A stretch of 64,000 bases of DNA from Ga0077555 sp033764055 (lineage in GTDB: Bacteria > Pseudomonadota > Alphaproteobacteria > Rhizobiales > Hyphomicrobiaceae): positions 1 to 64,000 of the forward strand of contig JANRJI010000134.1 in NCBI GenBank assembly GCA_033764055.1, given 5' to 3'. A program made the translations under genes and the position numbers. Below are positions 42,588 to 50,638 of this stretch, one piece after another; the first letter of the stretch is position 1; each line of letters starts with the position of its first letter. Under the pieces are notes generated by a model that saw only the letters and a list, made by a program, of their open reading frames with translations, was not told where the DNA came from and made no database searches.

Positions 42588-44393
42588 TCAGCCGTTGCCG
42601 ACCCTTCGCACCCCCCTGGCCGACTCCTCGGCCTGGACCCGATCGCCCGCCTTTTCGCGTTCGCCGATGACGACTCCCGGAGCGTGGCCCAGCTGCCACA
42701 TCTTCTGGACGATCCCGATCAACCGTTCCTCGCGCCTGCGCACGTCGGCCGGGCGCCATTCTGCGAGTCCTAGAATGTCGCGCGTGATCAGCGGCTGAGG
42801 CTCGGGCCCGGCGAAGAAGATGTCGAGCTTGCTCGCCAGGTCCAGATTCCTGGCCTTCTCGTTTCTGTCGCGCGAGACGAGGATCAGATTGCCGAGCGAC
42901 TGCGTGTACCGCTCGCGCTCATCGGCCATCACGAACCATTCCCGCCACACGCTGTTGCGGGCCGGCTTCTGCGGCAGGATGTGCTCGACCGTCAGTTGCG
43001 ATACGTCCAGTTCTTGTGGCGTGCCCGCCATCTCGTCGTTGATGCGAAGAAGCAGGAGCTTGCAGGCGAACTGGCTGCGAGCGTGGATATTCCGCAGATT
43101 GTAGAGCAGCAGGCGCTGTTCGTCGCGCGAGATGTCGAGCGCGCTACCGCCGCGCTCCACCGCACCGCGCCGAATGTCATCGAGAACGGCTTGGTAGCGC
43201 TTCGTTCTTTTCTCGGCGCCGAGGCCCAGCAGGCGCATGGCGTAGGCCAGGCGGTCGAGGCGGGCGACGAACGGCGCCAGCCGATCGGTTGCGCCGCCGA
43301 TCAGATGCCACCACAGGATCAGCGGCGGCATCCAGTCGGCACTGCCAAGCCAGCCGAGATAGACGAGCCGGCGGGCGATGCCGGCCTCGTCTCCGTCGAT
43401 CTTGTCATTGGGCGGCTGGGTGCGGCTGACCGTCCTGATGCGCTCCATGATGGCACCGTACGGCAGCAGCACGTGGTCGAGAAAGGCAGCGGAGCTTCCG
43501 CTCCGCCGGATGAGCGCGCGGATATCCTCGATGATGCGATGGCGCGATCGACCCTCGATCGTACGAATGTGACTGAGCAGCTCCTCGATCGAGCCGTCGA
43601 GGCTTCTCTCGAGGCGAACCCATTGATCGCGATAACGAGTCCGCCGGTCGGCAGGGATGTTGTCGAGAATCTGGGCCTTGAGGATATCGCCGCGGGAGAG
43701 TGGCCTGCCGCGGTCGTTGAGCACCGCGAAGATGCGATGGGCGCGGTCGATTGTCCGCGTCGTGATAACCGCGCAATGGCAATGATCGAGCAGGAAGGCA
43801 ACCAGCCTGGCGAGCCGTGCGGGGTCCTCGTCGGCGAGCATGCCTACCAGGTATTCGCGCACCTCCAGCATCCGGCGCTCGCTGTCGCTCAGCTCGTCGT
43901 CGGCGGGCATCAGGGAGGAGGCGCCGGGCTTGAGCACATGCGCTTCCAGAAACTGCTGGTCCGCGCCAGTCAGATCGAGTCGCCAGCGGCTCGTTCCGTC
44001 ACCGAGTGGGACGCTGATTGCCCGGGCCGCGCGGCCGGCGTCGGGCGGGAAGCCAAGGCTCGTCAGGTCCCGCAATACGGCAAGCAGAATGGTGAGCGTT
44101 ATGATCCTCTGCAGACCGTCGACAATGTCGTGGGCCACAGCGCTGGCCTCGGATGCGTCATCCTCGGCGGCATCGGTCTCCATCAGGACGATGGCGCCCA
44201 GGAAATAGGCGTCCGCCGGATCCGCGCAACTGCTGCTCGCTTCGTCGTTGGCCTGCAGGATATCGTCGAGGAGTTGCCCTGCCTCGGTCGGAGTCCACGC
44301 ATAGCCCCGCTGATAGTCCGGGATGCGCAAGTTGTGAGCGTCGCCGAGGAGCTCTGCGAGCGTCAGGCAACGCGACGAAAAGGGGGCTTGCAT
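42588..44393 (-). CDS. DUF262/DUF1524 protein, GmrSD-like nuclease
   Basis: A 601-residue protein with an N-terminal DUF262 domain and a C-terminal DUF1524 HNH-type domain, the fused GmrSD layout of type IV, modification-dependent restriction enzymes and some phage-defence nucleases. N-terminal I-P-D-Y-Q-R-G-Y-A-W (24-33) is typical. The ParB-like motif, usually D-G-Q-Q-R, is D-G-L-Q-R at 92-96, with leucine for glutamine. The HNH core V-E-H-I-L-P-Q lies near 470. An S24 repressor gene lies upstream. ATG 44393 is chosen since homology starts there; the ribosome-binding site is weak. Confidence 0.87.
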   Translation of the reverse strand: MQAPFSSRCLTLAELLGDAHNLRIPDYQRGYAWTPTEAGQLLDDILQANDEASSSCADPADAYFLGAIVLMETDAAEDDASEASAVAHDIVDGLQRIITLTILLAVLRDLTSLGFPPDAGRAARAISVPLGDGTSRWRLDLTGADQQFLEAHVLKPGASSLMPADDELSDSERRMLEVREYLVGMLADEDPARLARLVAFLLDHCHCAVITTRTIDRAHRIFAVLNDRGRPLSRGDILKAQILDNIPADRRTRYRDQWVRLERSLDGSIEELLSHIRTIEGRSRHRIIEDIRALIRRSGSSAAFLDHVLLPYGAIMERIRTVSRTQPPNDKIDGDEAGIARRLVYLGWLGSADWMPPLILWWHLIGGATDRLAPFVARLDRLAYAMRLLGLGAEKRTKRYQAVLDDIRRGAVERGGSALDISRDEQRLLLYNLRNIHARSQFACKLLLLRINDEMAGTPQELDVSQLTVEHILPQKPARNSVWREWFVMADERERYTQSLGNLILVSRDRNEKARNLDLASKLDIFFAGPEPQPLITRDILGLAEWRPADVRRREERLIGIVQKMWQLGHAPGVVIGEREKAGDRVQAEESARGVRRVGNG

Positions 44394-44687
44394 CACGGGC
44401 TCGCTCGGCGCTTGGACGTGTGGGACTGGTTGCCCGGAGCCCACCGTCAGGCGCCCATGCAACAGGCGTCCCCGATACCATGCCGCTCGCAGGGAGCACA
44501 ACCGAGCCACCCCCCGAGTTTCCCTGGCCTTTTCTCCGGCCCGCGTGCGGCAATCGCTCGGTGTGCCGCTTCGCGTGGCTTTTCGCGGCAAGCCTCGCGA
44601 AGCAGCGACGCGAGGAGTCATTGTCCGGTGCCTGCGCCCCCTCAGATGCCAAGATTGGGCTGGCGAGTGCATGGCCCCTCCGTCGCG

Positions 44688-45353
44688 CTAATGGCGCACC
44701 AGAACGATGCGTGCCATCCAGTCGATGTCGCGGCGTCGAATGGCACGGGGCTCCGGCCCGCCACCGAGGCGTCCGAGCTGCAGAACCGTCGGAGAGGCGC
44801 TGATCAGCAGCCGGGGGACGGCGTTACGGCCGGCGGGCTTGACCACGACGCGGTCACCGGGTCGGGACGACGCCGCCTCGGAGATGACCAGCGTATGGCC
44901 CTGGCTATACACCGGCTCGAGGCTGCCATCGGCGACAGCCAGGGCAAAGCGCCGGCGGCCGGGGCGCACGCCTTCTCCAGACGCGGATGCAATTTGGTCT
45001 GCCAACGGCTCCCATCCGGCCACCGCGGCGTCCCTGATCTCGCCGACGACCGGAACCCCATCCACGGGGCCTTCGGCCGTCTCGTCGAACGGGACTTCCA
45101 CCATGTCGGCCAGTTGGATGGCCGCGAACTCGTCGAGGGAGGTTCTCGTGGCCTCCAGCACCTTGGCGATGCTCTCGGTGCTGGGCCAGCGGGGTCGGCC
45201 CTCGGTGGTGAATCGCTTCGATCGGTTGAACGTCGTTGCATCCAATCCGGCGAGCCGAGCGAGTGATGAAGGCGTCAGGGCATGGCGACGGGCCAGCGTG
45301 TCGATCGCGGTCCAGATCCACTCGTGGGTGAGGATCGGCTCGTTGTCCCGCAT
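44688..45353 (-). CDS. XRE/S24-type repressor
   Basis: A 221-residue protein with an N-terminal helix-turn-helix (about 10-75: S-S-L-A-R-L-A-G-L-D-A-T-T-F-N-R-S) and a C-terminal LexA/CI-like S24 domain with the D-G-S-L-E-P-V-Y serine near 145 and lysine in V-V-V-K-P near 175. Such repressors may self-cleave on DNA damage. It lies 294 nt upstream of the DUF262 gene on the same strand and could control it. GGGAGAG precedes ATG 45353 by 8 nt. Confidence 0.88.
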   Translation of the reverse strand: MRDNEPILTHEWIWTAIDTLARRHALTPSSLARLAGLDATTFNRSKRFTTEGRPRWPSTESIAKVLEATRTSLDEFAAIQLADMVEVPFDETAEGPVDGVPVVGEIRDAAVAGWEPLADQIASASGEGVRPGRRRFALAVADGSLEPVYSQGHTLVISEAASSRPGDRVVVKPAGRNAVPRLLISASPTVLQLGRLGGGPEPRAIRRRDIDWMARIVLVRH

Positions 45354-45448
45354 CGGATCTGCTCTCCCACCTTTGACCGACGGCCGTATCGATCGCGAGG
45401 ATGTCGTCGCGAGGTCTGGCGCTGGCGTTCCACGATGTGCAGCCTTTG

Positions 45449-45514
45449 TGCCAACGACGAGAGCGGGGGCCGGGGCGTCCAGAGCCAGACGCGGGCAGAG
45501 GCTCGACGTTGGCA
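45449..45514. promoter_or_regulatory. separated inverted repeat upstream of the S24 repressor gene
   Basis: TGCCAACGACGAG at 45449-45461 and CTCGACGTTGGCA at 45502-45514 match as inverted copies at 12 of 13 positions, 40 nt apart. They lie about 100-160 nt before the repressor start and 95-160 nt before the divergent DUF952 gene. They may be a pair of operator sites bound by the repressor. Confidence 0.45.
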
Positions 45515-45609
45515 AATGCTGCGGTGCTTCCGGAGCAGGTTCTGTGCTAAGCGACGGCGCAGGGACGCGATCGATCGGGTGGAGACACCCGGGTGAAAAG
45601 GCGCGGCGC

Positions 45610-45957
45610 ATGCAACGCAAGGTCTACAAAGTCTTCACGGCGGCGGATTTGGCGGAGGCACAGGCTCGCGGACGCTTCCTCGGCTCCGCCGACGATCGGC
45701 AAGACGGCTACATTCATTTCTCGAGTCGAGAGCAGCTTGCCGGCACCCTCGCACGCCATTTTGCTGGGCAGCGCGACCTCGTTCTGGCAGCGTTCGATGA
45801 GGCCAGTCTCGGCCCAGCCCTTCGTTGGGAGCCGGCCCGCGACGGGTCGCTGTTTCCTCACCTTTATTCCGATCTCGACCCGTCCCTCGCTCGATCAATC
45901 GATCGCCTGGTGCTCGGCGACGACGGTCGACACATCCTGCCTGAGGGCCTCGCCTGA
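45610..45957 (+). CDS. DUF952 family protein
   Basis: A 115-residue DUF952 protein with the usual start V-Y-K-V-F and blocks D-G-Y-I-H-F-S-S-R-E-Q, L-R-W-E-P-A-R-D-G-S-L-F-P-H-L-Y. The fold is related to ADP-ribosyltransferase-like enzymes, but no activity is established. Its TGA shares a base with the ATG of pyrD, so both are co-translated. Confidence 0.9.
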   Translation: MQRKVYKVFTAADLAEAQARGRFLGSADDRQDGYIHFSSREQLAGTLARHFAGQRDLVLAAFDEASLGPALRWEPARDGSLFPHLYSDLDPSLARSIDRLVLGDDGRHILPEGLA

Positions 45958-47060
45958 TGCTCAACTCGCTGTTCGACCTCGCCCGTCCGGCATTGCTGGC
46001 GCTCGATCCCGAGCGCGCGCATGACATGAGCATCGAAGCCTTGGAGCGCGGGCTGCATCCGCGAGATGCCGGGCCCGACGATCCCCGTCTCGCCGTGCGT
46101 CTGGCGGGCCTCGCGTTCTCAAATCCAGTTGGCATTGCGGCCGGGTTCGACAAGGACGCGCGTGTGCCCGACGCCGTGCTCGGGATGGGATGTGGTTTCG
46201 CCGAGATCGGCACCGTGACGCCACTGCCGCAGCCGGGCAATCCCAAGCCGCGTGTGTTCCGGCTGATCAGGGACCGGGCAGTCATCAACCGACTGGGGTT
46301 CAACAACCAGGGTCATGAGGCCGCGCTCCGCCGGTTGCAGGCCCGCCGGGCCGAGCGGCGCGACGGCATCGTCGGCGTCAACATCGGCGCCAACAAGGAC
46401 ACTGCCGACCGCTCGGCAGACTATGTCTCCGGCCTCGAAGCGTTCTACGGTGTGGCGAGCTATTTCACGGTCAACATCTCGTCGCCAAATACGCCGGGCC
46501 TGAGGGATCTGCAGGCTCCTGCCGCGCTCGACGAGCTGCTCGGGCGGGTCATGGCCGCGCGTAGCGCACAAATGGCGGCGGGCCAGCCATCGCGGCCGAT
46601 TTTCGTCAAAATCGCGCCCGACATCGCGGAGGCGGATATCGAGCCTATCGCGGCGCGCCTGCTCGCTCATCGCGTGGATGCCGTAGCCGTCTCCAATACG
46701 ACGCTGGCACGCCCGGGCCTTTCGGATGCCCAAGGCGGCAAAGAGGTGGGCGGCCTCTCCGGCCGGCCGCTGTTTCACCGCTCGACGGTGATGCTCGCCC
46801 GCGTGTGGCGGGCGACCGAAGGCAAGGTGCCCTTGATCGGGATCGGCGGAATCGACTCGCCCGCGGCCGCACTCGCCAAGATCGAGGCCGGCGCGACCCT
46901 GATCCAGCTCTACACTGGCCTGATCTACGAAGGCGCTGGCTTGATCGGTCGCATCAAGCGGCATCTGGCCGATTTCGCGCGCACCGAGGGTCTCGGCACG
47001 ATCAGGGAGGCAGCCGGGCGGCGCGCGTCCGAATGGGCCGCCAAGCCCATCGAAGGCTAG
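45957..47060 (+). CDS. pyrD: dihydroorotate dehydrogenase (quinone), class 2
   Basis: A 367-residue FMN enzyme that oxidises dihydroorotate to orotate in pyrimidine synthesis and passes electrons to quinone at the inner membrane. The N-terminal amphipathic helix (about 1-20) and the class 2 length support the quinone type. Motifs: F-S-N-P-V-G-I-A-A-G-F-D-K, R-L-G-F-N-N-Q-G, N-I-S-S-P-N-T-P-G-L-R near 172 (catalytic serine just before), and I-G-I-G-G-I-D-S. The link to DUF952 is common in Rhizobiales in my experience. Confidence 0.97.
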   Translation: MLNSLFDLARPALLALDPERAHDMSIEALERGLHPRDAGPDDPRLAVRLAGLAFSNPVGIAAGFDKDARVPDAVLGMGCGFAEIGTVTPLPQPGNPKPRVFRLIRDRAVINRLGFNNQGHEAALRRLQARRAERRDGIVGVNIGANKDTADRSADYVSGLEAFYGVASYFTVNISSPNTPGLRDLQAPAALDELLGRVMAARSAQMAAGQPSRPIFVKIAPDIAEADIEPIAARLLAHRVDAVAVSNTTLARPGLSDAQGGKEVGGLSGRPLFHRSTVMLARVWRATEGKVPLIGIGGIDSPAAALAKIEAGATLIQLYTGLIYEGAGLIGRIKRHLADFARTEGLGTIREAAGRRASEWAAKPIEG

Positions 47061-47118
47061 ACCGTACGGTGCATCCTGACGGCTGGCCGGAAAGGCGAGG
47101 CCAGGACACTCCCGCCGA

Positions 47119-48345
47119 TCACTTGGCGATCCGGGCCACGAGACGACGCACCGGAACCGGCATCGCCTCAACCACAGCCTTGAGATGACGGCGGACGGCG
47201 AGGTAGCAACGAGCATAGAGTGAGCCGACGCTCGAGATGGCGAGGGCGTGGTCGCTCACCAGCACGACGCCATCGGCGAAGTCCATCTTGTAGTCGTGGC
47301 GCGGCGCCAGGAGGTCCAAGGTTTTTCGGCCCTCCCGGATGCTTTCGCGGATCAGGTGCTCGAGCAGGATGGCCCCGGCGCCGCAACGCTCGAAGCGCGG
47401 ATCGAACACGGCGACGTGCAGCATGCTGACCTCGTGGTTCTCGATCAGCACCTTGAGGGCGGCGGGCTCGCCATCGACGCTCAGCGACCTCACCACAGCG
47501 CCCGACGGCCGGACGCTGTCGCCGGCAGCCTCGGCAAAGAAGGTCTCGAACCGCGCGTCGGCGAGGGCCGGCGAGATGGCGCCTTTGGAGTCGAGCGTGG
47601 ACCGCTTCAGGGAGACGGCCCGTCGTGCCAGCTCCCGGGCTTCATCGCTCGCGGCGTGATGCTCCAGGCGAACCTCGCCCGTGTCGGACAGGCGGCGGGC
47701 CTGCCGCTTGCGGTTCTTGCGCGCCCTCGGTTGCCGGCGCTCCTCCCAGCCCTCGAAGCTCGTCTCGCCCGAAAGATCGAGATAGGGTGCTTCCTCAACG
47801 GCGGTTACCACCGTTCCAAGATGTGCCAGCAGCGGCGCCGCGGTGGCGTCGGCGCGAACCTTCCGCAGGTTTGCGACGTCGGCACGCGTGGTGCCGACGG
47901 CGAATTGCCATACGGCGAGCAGCGTCTCGACATCGGCAGCCTCGGGAGCGGCGAGGATGTCGCCGTACTGTGTCACCGGCTCACCGAGCCACACCAGCTC
48001 GCGCACGCCAGCGCTGCGCTGGACGGCGAACGGTGCAACGACAACGAGCCTGCCGGCGATGCGGCCGGTGACGATCGCCATGCTGGGACCGTTCCGCGAC
48101 CCGTCGAGGTAGGTCCGGCACCAATGCCAGCACCAGCCGAAAGACTGGAAGGCTTGCGCCGGCCGCGCCGCTGTCGCCGAGAGGCCGTTCCACTCGGCTT
48201 CGAGACCGTCGAGAGCTGCGAGGTCCGAGACGAGTTGCAGGCTCAAATTCGTGTTGCGCGTGCTGCAACCGGGCTGCGCGGTCCGCCGAGCGGTCAGAGG
48301 CAGATATGCGGCGGGCAGTTGCTCGCGGAGGAGGAGCTGGGTCAT
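47119..48345 (-). CDS. CelD/BcsL-type GNAT acyltransferase
   Basis: The 408-residue protein fits the double-GNAT CelD family: F-Q-S-F-G-W-C-W-H-W near residue 68, a basic stretch R-K-N-R-K-R-Q-A-R-R-L near 217, and the C-terminal acetyltransferase core with H-V-A-V-F-D-P-R-F and G-A-G-A-I-L-L-E-H-L-I. Relatives help make cellulose or other exopolysaccharides in rhizobia. No cellulose genes are adjacent, but glycosyltransferase and polysaccharide exporter genes lie 7-10 kb away. Confidence 0.85.
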   Translation of the reverse strand: MTQLLLREQLPAAYLPLTARRTAQPGCSTRNTNLSLQLVSDLAALDGLEAEWNGLSATAARPAQAFQSFGWCWHWCRTYLDGSRNGPSMAIVTGRIAGRLVVVAPFAVQRSAGVRELVWLGEPVTQYGDILAAPEAADVETLLAVWQFAVGTTRADVANLRKVRADATAAPLLAHLGTVVTAVEEAPYLDLSGETSFEGWEERRQPRARKNRKRQARRLSDTGEVRLEHHAASDEARELARRAVSLKRSTLDSKGAISPALADARFETFFAEAAGDSVRPSGAVVRSLSVDGEPAALKVLIENHEVSMLHVAVFDPRFERCGAGAILLEHLIRESIREGRKTLDLLAPRHDYKMDFADGVVLVSDHALAISSVGSLYARCYLAVRRHLKAVVEAMPVPVRRLVARIAK

Positions 48346-48577
48346 CTCGAGGCGGGTCCTCTGGGGTGTGCGCGGTTGCCCGCCTCGTTCAGCAAGTGCC
48401 GTGCCATTGTCTGCCTATCTCTGGCTCAATGCGAGGTGGGCCCACCTTTCTCGTTCCTGGACGAAATGCTGGGTGGTGCGTGCTCCCCAGCAGGCCATCG
48501 TCCCGTTACCGCACATGCCCGGCGGCATCGAGCCGAGATGTCGAGGCCGCCGGTTGCAGCCAGCGCGCGTGCAACGC

Positions 48578-49357
48578 TCACCCGGGAATGAGCCCGCCGT
48601 CGACGTTGAGCGTCTGACCAGTGATGTTGCGCGCCGCCGGCGAGGCGAGGAACACCACCGCCTCGGCGATGTCCTCCGGTCGATTGGCGCGCTTCAGCGG
48701 CACGCTCGACACCATGCGCTCCTCGATCTCCTGGATCGGCTTGCCTTCCTTCTCGGCCATAGTCCGCATCAAATCCGCGACCATCGCCGTCATGACGATG
48801 CCAGGGCAGACGGCGTTGACGTTGATGTTGTGTTGACCGAGCTGCTGCGCGGCCGTGAACGTCATGCTGATGACCGCGCCCTTGGATGCGGCGTAAACGG
48901 CATTGGAGGTGCCGATGAAGCCCTTGCCGGCCACCGAGGCGATATTGATGATCACCCCCTGCCGCCGGGGGATCATCTCCTTGGCGACGCGCTGCAGGCA
49001 AAAGAAGACGCCCTTGGCATTGACCCGGTGGATGCGATCCCAGTCGGCTTCCTCGAGATCCATGATGTAGGCGCGCCGCGTCACGCCCGCGTTGTTGACC
49101 AGGATGTCGATTGCGCCGAAGGCGGCCACCGCCTCCGATACCATCCGGTCGATCTCGGCGACATTGCCGAGATCGGCTGCGACGCCGATGCTCTTGCGGC
49201 CCATGCTGGCAACGGCAGCCGCCGTTTCGCCGGCTGTGGCACTGTTGATGTCGGCACAAACGACGTGTGCCCCGTCCCTCGCCATGGCGAGGGCGGTAGC
49301 CCGTCCAATGCCTTGGCCGGCGCCCGTTACCAGGGCGATCTTGTCCTTGAGTTGCAT
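48578..49357 (-). CDS. short-chain dehydrogenase/reductase
   Basis: A 259-residue classical SDR with the nucleotide loop T-G-A-G-Q-G-I-G at 11-18, N-N-A-G at 88-91, and the catalytic S141, Y155 and K159. D36 after the second beta strand (A-D-I-N) favours NAD over NADP. The C-terminal N-V-D-G-G motif is present. Substrate unknown. The ATG at 49357 follows GGGAGAG and begins the typical M-Q-L-K-D-K start. Confidence 0.92.
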   Translation of the reverse strand: MQLKDKIALVTGAGQGIGRATALAMARDGAHVVCADINSATAGETAAAVASMGRKSIGVAADLGNVAEIDRMVSEAVAAFGAIDILVNNAGVTRRAYIMDLEEADWDRIHRVNAKGVFFCLQRVAKEMIPRRQGVIINIASVAGKGFIGTSNAVYAASKGAVISMTFTAAQQLGQHNINVNAVCPGIVMTAMVADLMRTMAEKEGKPIQEIEERMVSSVPLKRANRPEDIAEAVVFLASPAARNITGQTLNVDGGLIPG

Positions 49358-49466
49358 GTCTGGCGCTCTCTCCCGTGTCGGAAGCGACAAGCATGGGGGA
49401 GCGCCAGGGCACTCGCAAGCGACAGTGCCAAGCCTGACAGTAGCGAGCCCGCGCGGCAGGCCGGCT

Positions 49467-49787
49467 TCAGAATTGCTTGGCAGGCACCCTGAGCACGAGC
49501 CCGTCGAGCTCGCTGGTCACCTTGATCTGGCACGACAGGCGGCTTTCATCGCGCACGTCGAATGCGAAGTCGAGCATGTCGGCTTCCATCTCCGATGGCT
49601 TGCCGACTTTCGCCATCCAGGCGGGGTCGACGTAGACGTGGCAGGTTGCGCACGCGCAGGCCCCGCCGCATTCGGCCTCGATGCCGGCCACGAGATTCTT
49701 CTTCGCAGCCTCCATGACGGTCAACCCGGGCTCTGCATTCACCACCTGCGACTTGCCGTCCTGCTGGATGAAAGTGATCTTCGTCAT
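49467..49787 (-). CDS. 2Fe-2S ferredoxin (adrenodoxin type)
   Basis: A 106-residue electron carrier with cluster cysteines C40, C46, C49 and C86, the spacing of vertebrate-type ferredoxins (C-x5-C-x2-C and a distal cysteine before Q-I). The acidic helix D-x-M-x-D-F near 69-74 matches the partner-binding site of this class. Such ferredoxins serve cytochromes P450, Fe-S assembly or oxygenases. Possible clients in the window are oxygenase genes, but none is adjacent. Confidence 0.94.
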   Translation of the reverse strand: MTKITFIQQDGKSQVVNAEPGLTVMEAAKKNLVAGIEAECGGACACATCHVYVDPAWMAKVGKPSEMEADMLDFAFDVRDESRLSCQIKVTSELDGLVLRVPAKQF

Positions 49788-49929
49788 GGCGGAATTGACC
49801 TTTCAGGCGCGCGGGCTGTGGCCCCGATGGGGACGGAGCATTCTGCGCGCGGCGACCGGAAGCGCGGCGCGGCAAGCGCATTTAGCCGCTGGCAAAGGCC
49901 ATTTCAAGCTGTGTCACATTGCCCACCGC

Positions 49930-50319
49930 TCAGGCTTTTCCAAGGGCCTCGATGTGGCCGATGGCGGTCGCCAGCGCGGCCTCGATGGCAGCGACTGCCA
50001 GGGACCGCCGCTCGGCCCCGGCGGCGAGCGTGAGAGCCTCCGCCTCCTCCGCTCTGGCCGCGACGGCAAAGGCTCCGACGGCTCGTCCCGCGCCCTTTAT
50101 GGTGTGGGCCGCATCGCGCCACGCCCTGTCCGTCTCGGCCGTCCGCAGTTGACGCAAGTAGTCGGGCGCCTGGCCGGCGAACAATTGCAGCACCTCGATT
50201 TCCAGCGCCCGGTTGCCGAACGTATAGCGCGCGAGATGCGCGTGGTCGATCGGGTCGGAAGTGCCAGATGCACTGTGGCGGCCCGGGTTGGCTGCGTCTG
50301 GTCGGGACACGGCTTGCAT
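49930..50319 (-). CDS. Hpt-domain phosphotransfer protein
   Basis: A 129-residue protein with one histidine phosphotransfer domain: the A-A-H-T-I-K-G-A-G-R-A-V-G-A motif places the phosphorylated histidine at 72, followed by the alanine/glutamate helix A-R-A-E-E-A-E-A. It probably relays phosphate between a hybrid kinase and a receiver. The only receiver in this window, at 32.6 kb, is far away, so a partner cannot be named. Confidence 0.9.
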   Translation of the reverse strand: MQAVSRPDAANPGRHSASGTSDPIDHAHLARYTFGNRALEIEVLQLFAGQAPDYLRQLRTAETDRAWRDAAHTIKGAGRAVGAFAVAARAEEAEALTLAAGAERRSLAVAAIEAALATAIGHIEALGKA

Positions 50320-50638
50320 GGATGAGGATCCTGCATTTTCAGATGGATGCGTGATCGATCCCAGGTTTGCACGTCGGCGATAAAGTCACGTGAATCGATC
50401 CCGCCGGAACGATGGAAGCCCCTTAATGCGACGTTAACCATGATCCCTCCATCTGACCCGATCTTCCTTTCGCCACAAACAGGCAACTATGTGTGCGTTG
50501 GGGAAGGCGAGATGGGACGGGTTGAGAGAGGCTGGGGACATCCAGCCCGGGGCTGCTTCGCGCACACGGCCACACCGTCTAGGATCGCTGCAAGTTCGCG
50601 GGGACGGCGCACAAGCGCTGGTATGGGTGGGCACGGCG
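50320..50638. other. 319-bp divergent intergenic region
   Basis: It separates the Hpt gene (minus) from the large coiled-coil gene (plus). The reading frame of the latter is open from 50489, so part of this stretch could be coding if an upstream start is used. TTAATGCGACGTTAACC near 50422-50438 is the least GC-rich piece and a likely promoter area. Confidence 0.35.

Noticed and set aside
42981..45266. A 761-codon plus-strand frame opposite the DUF262 and S24 genes
   Set aside because: It spans two real minus-strand genes and their spacer and has no ribosome-binding site or recognisable motif.
47077..47102. Short GGCC-type stem after pyrD
   Set aside because: Only five pairs and no position-specific support; such stems are expected by chance in this base composition.
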